DNA of 64,000 nt from contig JAVGWX010000019.1 of NCBI GenBank assembly GCA_036924085.1, positions 4,595,141 to 4,659,140 on the forward strand, read 5' to 3'. The DNA comes from Ariolimax columbianus. Taxonomy: Eukaryota; Mollusca; Gastropoda; Stylommatophora; Arionidae. Below the pieces are notes generated by a model. It was not told where the DNA came from, searched no databases, and saw nothing but the letters and a program-made list of their open reading frames with translations. Positions 42,412 through 53,865 of the stretch are shown one piece after another; position 1 is the stretch's first letter, and each line of letters starts with the position of its first letter. A program made the translations under genes and the position numbers.

Positions 42412-42781
42412 TTCTTCTTCTTTTTCTTCTTCATCGTACGCAGTCAGACATCAACCTTTATTTTTTCGAAAAAAGCAGCGGTCATCCTGAGGCTGTCGAC
42501 ACTGCCATAGAGCTTGTCTAGTCTTGCCACTGGTGATGGCTACATCTGCTCTCTCTGATCCTCGTACGTCGGACAGTTTTGCAGCAAATGTTCAGCGGTC
42601 ATTTTCCCGGTACCACACGGGCATTCGTAAGTGCCACCTATCTTCAATTTGTTGAATAGGTGGTACCTCAGTCTATTGTGGCCAGTGCGAAGTCTGAAGA
42701 CCACGACCTGCTCTCTTCTGTTCAACTGGTAATTGGCATCGTTTTTGGTGTAGCCGGTATGTTCGGTTTCCCATTTGGTCA
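42412..42781 (-). mobile_element. RNase H LINE 3' end, 370 bp, with 14-bp target duplication
   Basis: AGCCAAAATGGTAC (42398-42411) and AGCCAAACTGGTAC (42782-42795) flank it, 13 of 14 identical. The GAA tail is read as (TTC)n at 42411-42433. The minus frame reads MTKWETEHTGYTKNDANYQL, RREQVVVFRLRTGHNRLRY, YECPCGTGKMTAEHLLQN and is very close to 24145-24518. Strongly 5'-truncated. Confidence 0.93.
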
Positions 42782-43515
42782 AGCCAAACTGGTACTAAAT
42801 ATAAACATGAAGAAAACCAAGCTGTTTAGAAAGAAAAAAAACATCTTCAGCAAAGAGCCAGTCGTGCCTGGCATTGCGTCTCACTGGAGGAGGTGGACAC
42901 TGTGACGTATTTGGGCGGCATCATTGATACCTCAGGGAGCATAGAGACAGACGTAAGGGCTAGAATTGGGAAGGCATAGCAATGTATTCCTGTTACTGAA
43001 TAATATATGGAAATCCAGGGAAATAAGGACTGATACCAAGTTAAGATTGTTTAACTCCAATGTCAAGTCAGGTCTCCTGTTCGGAGGAGAAACTAGGAGA
43101 AGGCAAAGGAAATACAGAGGAAACTCCAGTCGTTCATCAATACATTTCTACGGAGGGTAATTGGTATAGGCTAGCAAGGCATGGGGAGGAACGGAGACCT
43201 ATGGGACAGGAAACAACAACAACCAGTGGAGCAATAGATCAAACGTAGGAAATAGAGTTGGATGGGATGCAGACTACGGAACGCACCATCAGACGTGACC
43301 AGACAGGTCCTGACATGGAATCCACAAGGGAATAGGAAGAGAGGTAGTCCAAGAAACACATGGAGAGGAGACTGAAAATGAACTTCGGTCCCTGGATCTC
43401 AATCGAAGAGAGGCAGAAAGCACAGCTCAAGACCGAACTTGCAGGAGGAGGGTTGTCAATGGCCTACCCCCCAAAAGCACCGACGGGCATTGGCAGATTA
43501 ACTGATTGATTGACA

Positions 43516-43627
43516 TGTTTTTAGAAGTCATTAGCTGAAGAGTCTTCTACCCGGGAGAGGTTAAACTGCGCTATTAAATCGCTTCTGACTAAACGCTCTC
43601 AATTTTGCAGTTTCCACATCTGTCCCA
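43516..43627. other. short spacer containing the left SINE duplication
   Basis: Ends with ACATCTGTCCCA (43616-43627), the duplicated target of the SINE that follows. Confidence 0.7.
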
Positions 43628-43874
43628 AGGGGACAGCGTGGGTTAGTGGTTAAGTGACACGGCTTACAACCGAAGGTGGTGGGTTCGATAACCATCACAG
43701 CACCGGCCGTTACCCCGGGGAAGCAAACCCTTAGAAAATGCAGGAGGAAGCAGACCTTTACATAAAATGCATGATGGTCGGATGCACTGGGCCGACAGGC
43801 GCAAAATAAAAACCACAATGCAACGCTCACCGCCTTAGGGATTAGAGAAATAAGACGGACGCCCAAAAAAAACA
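43628..43874 (+). mobile_element. tRNA-derived SINE, complete copy
   Basis: A box TGGGTTAGTGG and B box GGTTCGATAAC near the start, then a body block GCACCGGCCGTTACCCCGGG and GAAGCAAACCCTTAGAAAAT, TGCACTGGGCCGACAGGCGC, and an A-rich tail. Flanked by ACATCTGTCCCA at 43616-43627 and 43875-43886, a perfect 12-bp duplication. A second copy lies at 47324-47547. Confidence 0.92.
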
Positions 43875-43886
43875 ACATCTGTCCCA

Positions 43887-44250
43887 TACACAACTCTTCT
43901 GGAAACCCCTTGAGCCAAAGGAAAGTGTATCATTTTGATAGTATCCTCCATTCTAATCGTGTCTCTCTTTCTCTCCAATCCAGGTATAGGACCACAAGGG
44001 TAGTTGATCTAATACAAGAAGTTTGAGCCAAAGTGTGTACGTGCTCTCGTCATGTGGTTTTGTAACATTTGGAGAACAACGACCAGAGGGCTAACTGCAA
44101 TCACGTGATATTTGTTACAATAACGTTACAGTGTATTTCCGAATCCTATCCGTTGTTCGTTCTTTATTAGTTGTTGCAATTTATACTTTCTGCGGCTCAC
44201 TAGGCCTGGGTGAAGGGAAAGTTGAATATTGAGTAGGAATTTGACGACTT
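43887..44250. other. unassigned spacer
   Basis: No supported feature. Confidence 0.4.
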
Positions 44251-44482
44251 GACTTCGTTCGTTCTCAATCTCCCGCTACCAAGTCCTGAAAAGAATGTAG
44301 TCAAGAGAGCGGAATGCGCTGTGAGGTAGTTTACAGCTTGACTCTCTCTTAGCCAGTCTGCTCTGTTACAGCCAGGATACAAATGTGAAGGTGTAGAAGG
44401 GTCTTGGGAGATCTGGTTCGCAGGCCCTGACTCTAGCAGTCAGCTGTGGGTCCCTGACCACTGCAGCTCAGCGTCTTGATCC
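44251..44482 (-). mobile_element. GAA-tailed element, internally deleted minus copy
   Basis: CGTTCGTTCTCAATCTCCCG, then a shortened middle (AGAGCGGAATGCGCTGTGAG, TTTACAGCTTGACT), GTGTAGAAGGGTCTTGGGAG, CGCAGGCCCTGACTCTAGCA-type block and CAGCTCAGCGTCTTGATC, the family 5' end. Confidence 0.82.
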
Positions 44483-44544
44483 CGATTAGGAATTGCATTA
44501 TCTTTTAGAATTGTGCTCGAACAGCTTCTAACAGTCTACACTTA

Positions 44545-44700
44545 CCGACGAGCACAGCGTGTACACGGGATCTCATAGTTTCTTCGTCCATCTCCAATAG
44601 GGCTAGGCGCTTGCTCCTCATACCTTGAGACCAGAGGGCTCATTCTAAACCCCACTGTTTCGCGCGTTCTTCTCTTCTGAGGAAAGTGTCTTACCTCCTA
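44545..44700 (-). mobile_element. decayed repeat fragments related to 24540-24616 and 25190-25310
   Basis: GCACAGCGTGTACACGGGAT and AATAGGGCTAGGCGC match 24557-24612. The next bases (CCTTGAGACCAGAGGGCTCA) resemble the CR1-like tail region near 25215. Assignment is tentative. Confidence 0.4.
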
Positions 44701-44711
44701 GCGTCTTTTAC

Positions 44712-44818
44712 TTCTTCTTTCGTTCGCCTTAAAATATGATATCTATCTCTGCAATGTTGTCTCTTGTATAAACTTCACTGTCTTTTGTAGTTCACATACA
44801 GGTCTATCGACCTCTTAG
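44712..44818 (-). mobile_element. RNase H LINE extreme 3' end
   Basis: (TTC)-rich tail, then CGTTCGCCTTAAAATATGAT, ATGTTGTCTCTTGTATAAAC, TTCACTGTCTTTTGTAGTTC, the reverse complement of 21085-21175 with few changes. Confidence 0.88.
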
Positions 44819-45778
44819 CTAAATATATAGGGCTGGTGTATAAATGGTGCATTTTCCAGGAGTGTGAATGCTAGATTTGTATTTGCTAGCTACCTCGTTG
44901 ATGCGAGTAAAAACAAGTGTATCAAGATTATAATACAAGTTTTATATGGCCACATGCCTCTCGGCACCATGTCAAACTCTCCTTAACGTGGTCCTGTTCT
45001 TTCCTTCTTAAAAAATAGGATCAGAATTAAAAGGGCGCATTGTAGTTTTGTTTCTAACCTGGCGGTCATTTTGTTCCACTACTTTTCTGTACGTGTTTAT
45101 TTTTAAAAGTCCACATGTTTTAAGGCAAGTATTGATCAAGGTAAGGGAGTCTCAAATACTCGGCTTTACTCGGCGAGGTCTCACTTTCACTACGTCATTG
45201 CACGTCATGAAGCAGAGATGCATATCTGTAGAACGAATGCGTCAAAGAACTTGGTGTAATCGTTGCGAAATACCTGCCTTTACTGACAATGTAAGTCGTC
45301 TTCTTGCCTTATCTGTCTAATGATGTTGAAAGATGCCCTAGGGATGAATAATGTTCTCTGCTGTGTTATCTGTGAGGTGGTGGTTATTCTGTCTTCTTGC
45401 TGAGCTATCCCGTTATCGTCCCAGGCGGATATGAGGGGGACATCTAGTTTTTGGTGGCCTATACCGCAGTGGTTTATACATTCAATCTAAACATCTGAAC
45501 TACCTGCAGAGCATAGGCTCTCAACAAATACTCGCCAAGTCTTCCTGCCATGCGCAATCATGTCCAGCTCCACCAATATCTTTCGTGTCTTTGTTAAGTT
45601 TGTATTGACTTCCCTTCTTCACGACTGTTTAGGGCTGCACCTACTTCACTTGACCTGGGGATTCTAGAACACCGACTGTACGCTCTTGCAGTATTGGTTT
45701 CTTTATTTAATTGATTGTATAAAGAGGTTGCTAGCCCCATGCACAACGGTCTCATGCACAGAGGTCTAAATCGTCTCC
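44819..45778. other. unassigned 1 kb
   Basis: The 90-codon frame at 45048-45320 has no recognisable motif. GTTGCTAGCCCCATGCACAA at 45727-45746 recurs approximately at 45971 and 58860, so part of a dispersed repeat. Confidence 0.4.
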
Positions 45779-45899
45779 TTCCTTTCGTCCCTTATTCACT
45801 CTAGAAAAAATTTATAACCACCACTGTACGCTGGTCTCCATTTCGTCCCTTATTCACTCCAGCTAAAGTTTATAGCCACCACTGTACGCTGGTCTCGAT
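45779..45899 (+). repeat. two-copy direct repeat, about 60 bp
   Basis: TTTCGTCCCTTATTCACTC, then TTTATARCCACCACTGTACG and CTGGTCTC, occurs twice in tandem. Confidence 0.85.
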
Positions 45900-46004
45900 T
45901 AGGACGCCTGCGCCAGAGTACTTTCCGTTTGTTACCAGTGGTGGTTCTTGTACCAATTTGTTTTACATGATAAAGTTGCTAGCCCCATACACAACTCTCT
46001 TTTA

Positions 46005-46075
46005 CCGCCTTTTACGACATGCATGGGTGCAGTTGGCCTATTCGCTCCTCCGCTGGATCAACTTGGGAAAACCCA
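46005..46075 (+). mobile_element. possible SINE domain relic
   Basis: ACCGCCTTTTACGACATGCA followed by GGGTGCAGTTGGCCTATTC resembles the same conserved SINE domain suggested at 14155-14255. From memory only. Confidence 0.4.
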
Positions 46076-46139
46076 GCTATGTAAAGTACACAAATTGTCG
46101 ACAACCCGCTGACACATTCAATAAAACTCAAATACGCCA

Positions 46140-47308
46140 CGAACTGCAACAGAAAGGGACAGTGTTTTAATGCGCCCTGCTGCAAGAACGAACAACTAGA
46201 CATCCTCCCCCCCCCCCGCCTCTTTCATCCACCGAACTCAACAGAAAGGGACAGTGTTTTAATGCGCCCTGCTGCAAGAACGAACAACTAGACATCCTCC
46301 CCCCACCCCTCTTTCATCCACCGAACTCAACAGAAAGGGACAGTGTTTTAATGCGCCCTGCTGCAAGAACGAACAACTAGACATCCTCCCCCCACCCCTC
46401 TTTCATCCACCGAACTGCAACAGAAAGGGACAGTGTTTTAATGCGCCCTGCTGCAAGAACGAACAACTAGACATCCTCCCCCCACCCCTCTTTCATCCAC
46501 CGAACTCAACAGAAAGGGACAGTGTTTTAATGCGCCCTGCTGCAAGAACGAACAACTAGACATCCTCCCCCCCCCCCTCTTTCATCCACCGAACTCAACA
46601 GAAAGAGACAGTGTTTTAATGCGCCCTGCTGCAAGAACGAACAACTAGACATCCTCCCCCCACCCCTCTTTCATCCACCGAACTGCAACAGAAAGAGACA
46701 GTGTTTTAATGCGCCCTGCTGCAAGAACGAACAACTAGACATCCTCCCCCCACCCCTCTTTCATCCACCGAACTGCAACAGAAAGGGACAGTGTTTTAAT
46801 GCGCCCTGCTGCAAGAACGAACAACTAGACATCCTCCCCCCTCTTTCATCCACCGAACTGCAACAGAAAGGGACAGTGTTTTAATGCGCCCTGCTGCAAG
46901 AACGAACAACTAGACATCCTCCCCCCACCCCTCTTTCATCCACCGAACTCAACAGAAAGGGACAGTGTTTTAATGCGCCCTGCTGCAAGAACGAACAACT
47001 AGACATCCTCCCCCCCCCCCTCTTTCATCCACCGAACTCAACAGAAAGAGACAGTGTTTTAATGCGCCCTGCTGCAAGAACGAACAACTAGACATCCTCC
47101 CCCCACCCCTCTTTCATCCACCGAACTGCAACAGAAAGAGACAGTGTTTTAATGCGCCCTGCTGCAAGAACGAACAACTAGACATCCTCCCCCCACCCCT
47201 CTTTCATCCACCGAACTCAACAGAAAGAGACAGTGTTTTAATGCGCCCTGCTGCAAGAACGAACAACTAGACATCCTCCCCCCTCTTTCATCCACCGAAC
47301 TCAACAGT
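46140..47308 (+). repeat. about 88-bp minisatellite, 13 copies
   Basis: Units of ACAGAAAGGGACAGTGTTTT, AATGCGCCCTGCTGCAAGAA, CGAACAACTAGACATCCTCC, a variable C-tract, and CTCTTTCATCCACCGAACT. Length varies with the C-tract and a 9-bp deletion form. GCAACAG/CAACAG and GGGACAG/GAGACAG variants recur in the same order in two blocks (46500-46830 and 46940-47230), suggesting block duplication. Confidence 0.95.
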
Positions 47309-47323
47309 TTTAAACACTGACCA

Positions 47324-47547
47324 TAAGGGACGGCGTGGCCTAGTGGTTAAGTGGCACGGCTCACAACCAGAAGGTGCTGGGTTCGATCCCCATCACAGCA
47401 CCGGCCGTTACCCCGGGGAAGCAAACCCTTAGAAAATGCATGCTGAAGTCGGATGCACTGGGCCGACAGGCGCAAAATAAAAACCACAGTGTAACGCACA
47501 CACGCCTTGGGGAATAGATAAATAAGGCGAACGCAAAAACAAACAAA
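47324..47547 (+). mobile_element. tRNA-derived SINE, second copy
   Basis: A box TGGCCTAGTGG, B box GGTTCGATCCC, body GCACCGGCCGTTACCCCGGG, GAAGCAAACCCTTAGAAAAT, TGCACTGGGCCGACAGGCGC, A-rich tail. AAACACTGAC at 47312-47321 and 47548-47557 is the likely target duplication. About 90% similar to 43628-43874 by eye over the body. Confidence 0.9.
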
Positions 47548-47557
47548 AAACACTGAC

Positions 47558-48440
47558 ATGACTCTGATTATTACCTTGGTATCCTACATCAGTGCAGTAA
47601 ACGCTGCCGGTGATTGTTACAATTTGAGATCAGAATAACATTGATGAACCCCTAACAATGGGGCATTGTATGGGAAACATGGGGATCGACATCGTAAGAG
47701 CTATAGTAGTGAGGTTACTGAGGAACATCGGATTGCACTACAGCCAGGATGACATTGGTCCGCCTTCTCAAAGATGTAAGAGGAGTTTCGGTGGCCAGCC
47801 AACATTAAAAGGAAACAAAAGTTAACCCATTACAAGTAGGTAGTTTCGACAACATATGAACAACACCATTGAAGAACAATGAAGGATTTCGTGTAGAAAT
47901 ATCATGGACAGAATAGTTTGGCTTGGCGCAGTTGTATTTCACCTGTCATGGGACGTGGAGGTCTTATCTTCTTCTACTTGTCGTGTTTAGTGTCTACGAG
48001 GTTAGTTGGGGGAGGGGGGGTGTAGCTGAACCTCGGGCCCAACCCTTCGCTGGTCGCCTTTCATGGTGGGTGTGGAGGTTAACACCAGGGCCAGAAGTAA
48101 TATACTGAACAGGACACCCATCTCAAGCCCCATCGCGTGCTTGGAAACGTGACAGCAGCCTCACAAGCCAAATAGGGATCAGCACAGCGATCACCTTGTG
48201 ATAAGCTTCCTTCGATGCACTACAGCCGGAAGGACCCAGGTCCTGCCATTAATTAGTAGAGAGAACTCATCAAGAGTGAAGGACCAAGATCAACCAGCTT
48301 CGGCAACAACACCTTCTTGTGACATGCTTGCAGGTTACGGTCGCCCTATTCTTTGCTACCCTCATAGTCCCCGGTAACATACAAGGATACACATAGCAAC
48401 AATTGGAAAAGGAAAACGGCTAATCGAACCGACTCTAATG
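47558..48440. other. unassigned 0.9 kb
   Basis: No supported gene. The block GCAGGTTACGGTCGCCCTAT at 48327-48346 resembles 25849 and 30054. Confidence 0.4.
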
Positions 48441-48444
48441 TATA

Positions 48445-49905
48445 GCTGGGTCGACTGAGAGAAGAGGTCATGCAGCTGCGTCGGCTGGGAGAAAAGGTCA
48501 AACAGCTGCGTCGGATGGGAGAAGAGGTCAAACAGCTGGGTCGGATGGGAGAAGAGGTCAAACAGCTGAGTCGGATGGGAGAAGAGGTCAAACAGCTGCG
48601 TCGGATGGGAGAAGAGGTCAAACAGCTGGGTTGGATGGGAGAAGAGGTCAGACAGCTGGGTCGGCTGGGTGAAGAGGTCAGACAGCTGGGTCGGATGGGA
48701 GAAGAGGTCAGACGGGTCGGTTGGGAGAAGAGGTCAGACAGCTGGATCGGATGGGAGAAGAGGTCAGACGGGTCGGTTGGGAGAAGAGGTCAGACAGCTG
48801 GATCGGACGGGAGAAGAGGTCAGACGGGTCGGTTGGGAGAAGAGGTCAGACAGCTGGGTAGGCTGGAAGAAAGGTCAGACAGCTGGGTCGGCTGGAAGAA
48901 AGGTCAGACAGCTGGGTCGGCTGGGAGAAGAGGTCAGACAGCTGGGTCGACTGGGAGAAGAGGTCAGACAGCTGGGTCGGCTGGAAGAAGAGGTCAGACA
49001 GCTGGGTCAGCTGGAAGAAGAGGTCAGACAGCTGGGTCGGATGGGAGAAGAGGTCAGACAGCTGGGTCGGATGGGAGAAGAGGTAAGACAGCTGGGTCGG
49101 ATGGGAGAAGAGGTCAGACAGCTGGGTCGGATGGGAGAAAAGGTCAGACAGCTGGGTCGGCTGGGAGAAGGGATCAGACAGCTGGGTCGGATGGGAGAAA
49201 AGATCATATAGCTAAGTCGGCTGGGGCATTCACCTGGGTCGACTGGGAGAAAAGGATAGGCAGCTGGGTCGGCTGGGAGAAGAGGTCAGACAGCTGGGTC
49301 GGCTGAGAGAAGAGGTCAGACAGCTGGGTCGGCTGGAAGAAGGGGTCAGACGGGTCGGCTGGGAGAAGAGGTCAGACAGCTGGATCGGATGGGAGAAGAG
49401 GTCAGACAGCTGGATCGGATGGGAGAAGAGGTCAGACAGCTGGATCGGATGGGAGAAGAGGTCAGACGGGTCGGCTGGGAGAAGAGGTCAGACAGCTGGA
49501 TCGGATGGGAGAAGAGGTCAGACAGCTGGATCGGATGGGAGAAGAGGTCAGACAGCTGGATCGGATGGGAGAAGAGGTCAGACGGGTCGGTTGGGAGAAG
49601 AGCTCAGACAGCTGGGTCGGCTGGAAGAAAGGTCAGACAGCTGGGTCGGCTGAGAGAAGAGGTCAGACAGCTGGGTCGACTGGGAGAAGAGGTCAGACAG
49701 CTGGGTCGGATGGGAGAAGAGGTCAGACAGCTGGGTCGGCTGAAAGAAAGATCAGACAGCTGGGTCGACTGGGAGAAGAGGTCAGACAGCTGGGTCGGAT
49801 GGGAGAAGAGGTCAGACAGCTGGGTCGGCTGGAAGAAAGGTCAGACAGCTGGATCGGATGGGAGAAAACATCATATAGCTAAGTCGGATAGGTCATACAC
49901 CTGCT
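48445..49905 (+). repeat. 30-bp minisatellite, about 48 copies
   Basis: GGTCAGACAGCTGGGTCGGA plus TGGGAGAAGA, with shorter 20-bp forms lacking the CAGCTG part (GGTCAGACGGGTCGG). Frames of 10-residue repeats (M-G-E-E-V-R-Q-L-G-R) stay open for up to 278 codons and mimic a charged coiled coil. Frame length equals array length and no flanking codons are recognisable. Confidence 0.96.
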
Positions 49906-50070
49906 TCGACTGGGAGAAGAGATGATACAGCTGAGTTGACTGGGAGAAGAGATGATACAGCTGAGTTGACTGGGAGAAGAGATGATACAGCTGAGTTGAC
50001 TGGGAGAAGAGATGATACAGCTGAGTTGACTGGGAGAAGAGATGATACAGCTGAGTTGACTGGGAGAAGA
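49906..50070 (+). repeat. five-copy 30-bp sub-array
   Basis: GATGATACAGCTGAGTTGAC plus TGGGAGAAGA, identical in all five copies. A variant of the preceding array that was amplified separately and more recently. Confidence 0.95.
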
Positions 50071-50380
50071 GGTCATAACATTTAAAAAATCACGATGTAT
50101 GCATACGCGGAAAGATGGATGGGTAGAAAGGTGTTGGCATACATGTATGTGTGTGTGTGTGCATAAATGGATGAGCTAATGGATACATGCATGTGTGGAT
50201 GGATGGACATATGGATGGATGCATTCTGGTAATAAACAAATAGATGATCCCATGTAAGCATGTGTGGATATATATGTTGAACATGGATAATTTGTAGGCA
50301 TATGGGGATGTATGGTTATATATAGATACATAGATGCATATTTGGATAGATGGATGGATTTAGGACTACATGTCAAATCT
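50071..50380 (+). repeat. ATGGATGG-type low-complexity tract
   Basis: Imperfect GGATGGATG, TATATGG and a (TG)n run at 50146-50160. It resembles 52300-52780. Confidence 0.85.
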
Positions 50381-51700
50381 AGCGCCGCGTGATTTGACCC
50401 TGGTATGTTGTTGTTTTTTTGTATAGCAAGCTCACATCTCCTTGACCACACGGTTCCCCACAGTAACACTCGTAACGAATGATCATTAGACAATAAAAAT
50501 GTATTGAACGTATATATAACTAGGCACTGTTTGTCAGCTATCAAACAGCATAGTTATTTGAGAGTTCCGCCCATCACATCGGCAAAGTAAAGGCAACATC
50601 AATTCAAGTATTGACTCTGCGCGACGAACACCAAATACAGCACTTAAACACACATTTTCGACGCGAGAAGACAAGAATACTGGATGCTCGGAAGCCCACA
50701 AAGAAATGGATCGATGTACTGGCTGAAGTATGTCAGAGAAATTAAGCTACTCAAACAGCTCCCGGGTGCCAATGAATCTGCTGACGGCGCTAAAAGGTAA
50801 ACATGGAAATACAAGACGGAAAATTATCAACAGAAATAACTCCGAATGTTTGCGATCTGACAAGACGAACATTTTGCACCAAATCATAATTTCTTTAGCT
50901 ATTCTCGTCAAATTTCTGCAGCTAATAGCCAGTACATTTCGGTGCTTAATAGACACGTACGGGTACGTTATAAGCATAGATTTATGATAAACATAAAGTA
51001 TGTAGAGCGAACGCTTTATATTTCACTAGAGCCCATAAACAGAACAGAGTAGCTATCCAAGACGCCTGAGCTCCGCACGCGCAACACCTTCTGCTTACTC
51101 CATCCAGTGAAGTAATTTGCAAACGGCCCGATAGTATTCACAAACTACACCACTGTTGTACGCATGACCAACTTAAATAACATTTTAATTTCGGTTTGTA
51201 TTTGTAATATTTGCTCTGACTTAATCTGACCAGTGCAGGCTGAACGTGCTATCGTGTTATTCTCCCCGTACTCTTCCGAAGCTAATGTATCATTCTGTTG
51301 AATCTATTTATGATACAACATTAGCCAGAATCAATTATACACACGCTATATTCATCTATATCTAAACATCAACATTACGCATACAATACACTAGCCACGT
51401 GTCTGCTGTGAACTGTCTGAACTAGACAATATAGGCTTACACTAATTTGTGTTTCTCCTCTCTTTACCGCCTTCTCGGCGAGAAGGTTGGAATCCGAGCG
51501 TCCTTCCGGCTCTGGGTTCCAGAGTATCTATCGACCAATCACATCCCGCGTTCGATTGATAAATTTATTGATTATTTTGTAAGAGATATAAGACGAAAAA
51601 GTGAAAGGGGGGCGTTTGTTGTTACACGTCAAGGTCTGTGAGAGGCGACCAAACCCAATCTATGAAGTGTATGTAACTGGGAGCGAGAAGGAGTCTTATA
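50381..51700. other. unassigned 1.3 kb
   Basis: The longest frames (76-85 codons at 50730-50987 on both strands) have no motif. A short AARKPTKKWIDVLAEV-like reading at 50675-50735 faintly recalls a LINE G-R-P-x-K-R-W-x-D motif, too weak to call. Confidence 0.4.
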
Positions 51701-51705
51701 CGTGT

Positions 51706-51765
51706 ATGTGTGCATATGTGTGTGTGTGTGTGTTGTGTGTGTGTGATGTGTGTGTATGCATAATA
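51706..51765 (+). repeat. TG microsatellite
   Basis: (TG)n with TA and GA interruptions. Confidence 0.9.
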
Positions 51766-51879
51766 TGATGAGAAAATGAGATAATAAATTCACGATTGTT
51801 TGCAGAGAAGGCGGATGGAGAGAAAACATTAGGGCATTTGTGTATAGATCGGGGATGGGCGGGTATATGTCGGAATCTG

Positions 51880-52300
51880 TGAAAGATGGATGGATAGACG
51901 GATGGATGTAGGTCCATGTAGATAGACTGATGGATAGGCGGATGGATGTAGGTCCATGTAGACAGACTGATGGATAGGCGGATGGATGTAGGTCCATGTA
52001 GACAGACTGGTGGATAGGCGGATGGATGTAGGTCCATGTAGACAGACTGGTGGATAGGCGGATGGATGTAAGTCCATGTAGATAGACTGATGGATAGGCG
52101 GATGGATGTAGGTCCATGTAGATAGAATGATGGATAGGCGGATGGAAGTAGGTCCATGTAGATAGAATGATGGATAGGCGGATGGATGTAGGTCCATGTA
52201 GATAGAATGATGGATAGGCAGATGGATGTAGGTCCATGTAGATAGACTGATGGATAGGCGGATGAATGTAGGTCCATGTAGATTGATAGATAGGCGCAAG
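51880..52300 (+). repeat. 40-bp minisatellite, ten copies
   Basis: GATGGATAGGCGGATGGATG plus TAGGTCCATGTAGATAGACT. Contains GTAGGTCCATGTAG in every unit. The adjoining 52300-52780 is degenerate (GGATA/TGTA)n. Confidence 0.95.
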
Positions 52301-52790
52301 TCGACATTGATTGGTAGACGGATTTATGGATATAGGCTTGTGTGGACAGATTGACGGTGTGTGGATGCAGACATGTATGGATATATGTATGTATGTGTGC
52401 ATGGACTGATAAACGGTAGACGTTGACATATATGAGTGGATTAATGTGTGTGTGAATAGATAGATGGATTGGTGGATGTATACATGTGTGTAATGATAGA
52501 TAGATAGATAGAGATGTAGGCAAACATGTATGTATGTATGTATGTGTGCATAAATGGATGAGCTAATGGATACATGCATGTGCGAATGGATGGGCAGATG
52601 GATGAATGCATAGTAATAAACAAATACATGAATCCATGTGTGGATAGATGGGTTGATACAAGTAGACATGTGTAGGTAGATACATGTACGGATACATGTA
52701 GATATGTGTGGATAGATAGGTGGATATATGTAGACATGTGTGGATAGACAGGCTGATAGGTGTAGAGGTGTGTGGACAGATATACTGAAA
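52301..52790 (+). repeat. degenerate GGATA/TGTA-rich tract
   Basis: Related composition to the neighbouring arrays, with no fixed period. It includes an (ATAG)n patch near 52496-52511 and (ATGT)n near 52528-52543. Confidence 0.85.
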
Positions 52791-52794
52791 CGTG

Positions 52795-53112
52795 TGAGGT
52801 GAAGTGATATTTTGTTAAGTGATATGTGTGAAGTGATATGTGTGAAGTGATATGTGTGAAGTGATATGTGTGATGTGATATGTGTTAAGTGATATGTGTC
52901 AAGTGATATATGTCATGTGATACGTGTCAAGTGATACGTGTCAAGCGATATATGTGAAGTGATATGTGTAAAGTGATATGTGTCAAGCGATATATGTGAA
53001 GTGATATGTATCAAGTGATATGTGTAAAGTGATATGTGTCAAGTGATATGTGTAAAGTGATATGTGTCAAGTGATATGTGTGAATCAATATGTGTGAATC
53101 AATATGTGTGAT
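52795..53112 (+). repeat. 14-bp minisatellite (AAGTGATATGTGTC)
   Basis: About 22 copies with GTGTGA/GTGTCA/GTGTTA variation. Confidence 0.94.
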
Positions 53113-53865
53113 ACACGAATAGATGGATGTATTCGTGTAAGCTTGTGTGTGGTAAGATGGGGGTGAGGCTACCTCTCATGTGCATGATAATTTAGAGAGA
53201 TAGAGAGAATACCTATTCACGGGAAAGGCTTCGGTAGTAAACCCTGGAGACAAATCCGGAGCTTGTGTCCCTATGGCAGTCTAGTAGGGGCTCTATCGCT
53301 ATACTGGCAACTCATGCGACGTCGCTGATTCTAGTATATATCTGCCAACGATGGTCACCTAGACCAGTTAGTTACATGGAGAGGTGGACCTGCTGCACGG
53401 GCAACATCTTGGTCTCCATAGAAAGATGCCATAACTTACGACCTGGAGAGGCCTTCTAACTTCACAGTGCGGTGTCGACTATCACTCCAAGTTATATCAT
53501 CCTATAGTAAGTCATGTTTGAAAGTGGATACTACTACAATTGTTGCTGGGTGGTTGTGTGTAGAAGTTATGATTACATAGTACCTTTGTCTGGGAAACAC
53601 TTACAGCTGTTAGAGGCCTTACCTGGGTAGAGTATAGGGGAAGATAGGAGTGTGCATGTGCCACCTTTGTGCTGTTTATCATTTTATGCAGATTGTTTAT
53701 AATTATTTGTTTCAATGAGCGAATCAATCGGAGCCTTTTCAGCTCTCTGTGGAGCATATGTCTTCAACAAATTCGTGCCAAGGCATTGATCTGTCTACAC
53801 ATGAGACAGTTTCTTAGGCTCACAGTTTCTACAGGGTGGACTAGCTAATCTCTTATCATCATTAT
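53113..53865. other. unassigned 0.75 kb
   Basis: No motif-bearing frame or array. Confidence 0.4.

Larger units (their letters stand above)
41640..43515 (+). mobile_element. LINE X, RT palm to 3' end, with two nested insertions
   Basis: Broken frames in order: LRHYEISEKLISLIKNM, VVNEGELTDSIWSTNG, VRHGCIL (motif B region), IGQIQENLNTVRKHSAKMVL with LNINMKKTKLF after the insertions, ELGRHSNVFLLLNNIWKS, LRLFNSNVKSGLLFGGET, FINTFLRRVIGI, GDLWDRKQQQPVEQ, LTWNPQGNRKRG, AQDRTCRRRVVNGLPP, ending in a TGATTGAT-type tail. It is interrupted by the AAC-tailed element (41957-42376) and an RNase H LINE fragment (42412-42781). Frame breaks and a damaged catalytic segment mark it dead. Confidence 0.85.

Noticed and set aside
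48470..49306. 278-codon plus frame of M-G-E-E-V-R-Q-L-G-R repeats, coiled-coil-like
   Set aside because: Coincides exactly with a 30-bp array; other frames are also open and there is no flanking coding sequence.
50675..50735. LINE tail fragment (K-K-W-I-D-V-L)
   Set aside because: Too short and isolated to separate from chance.
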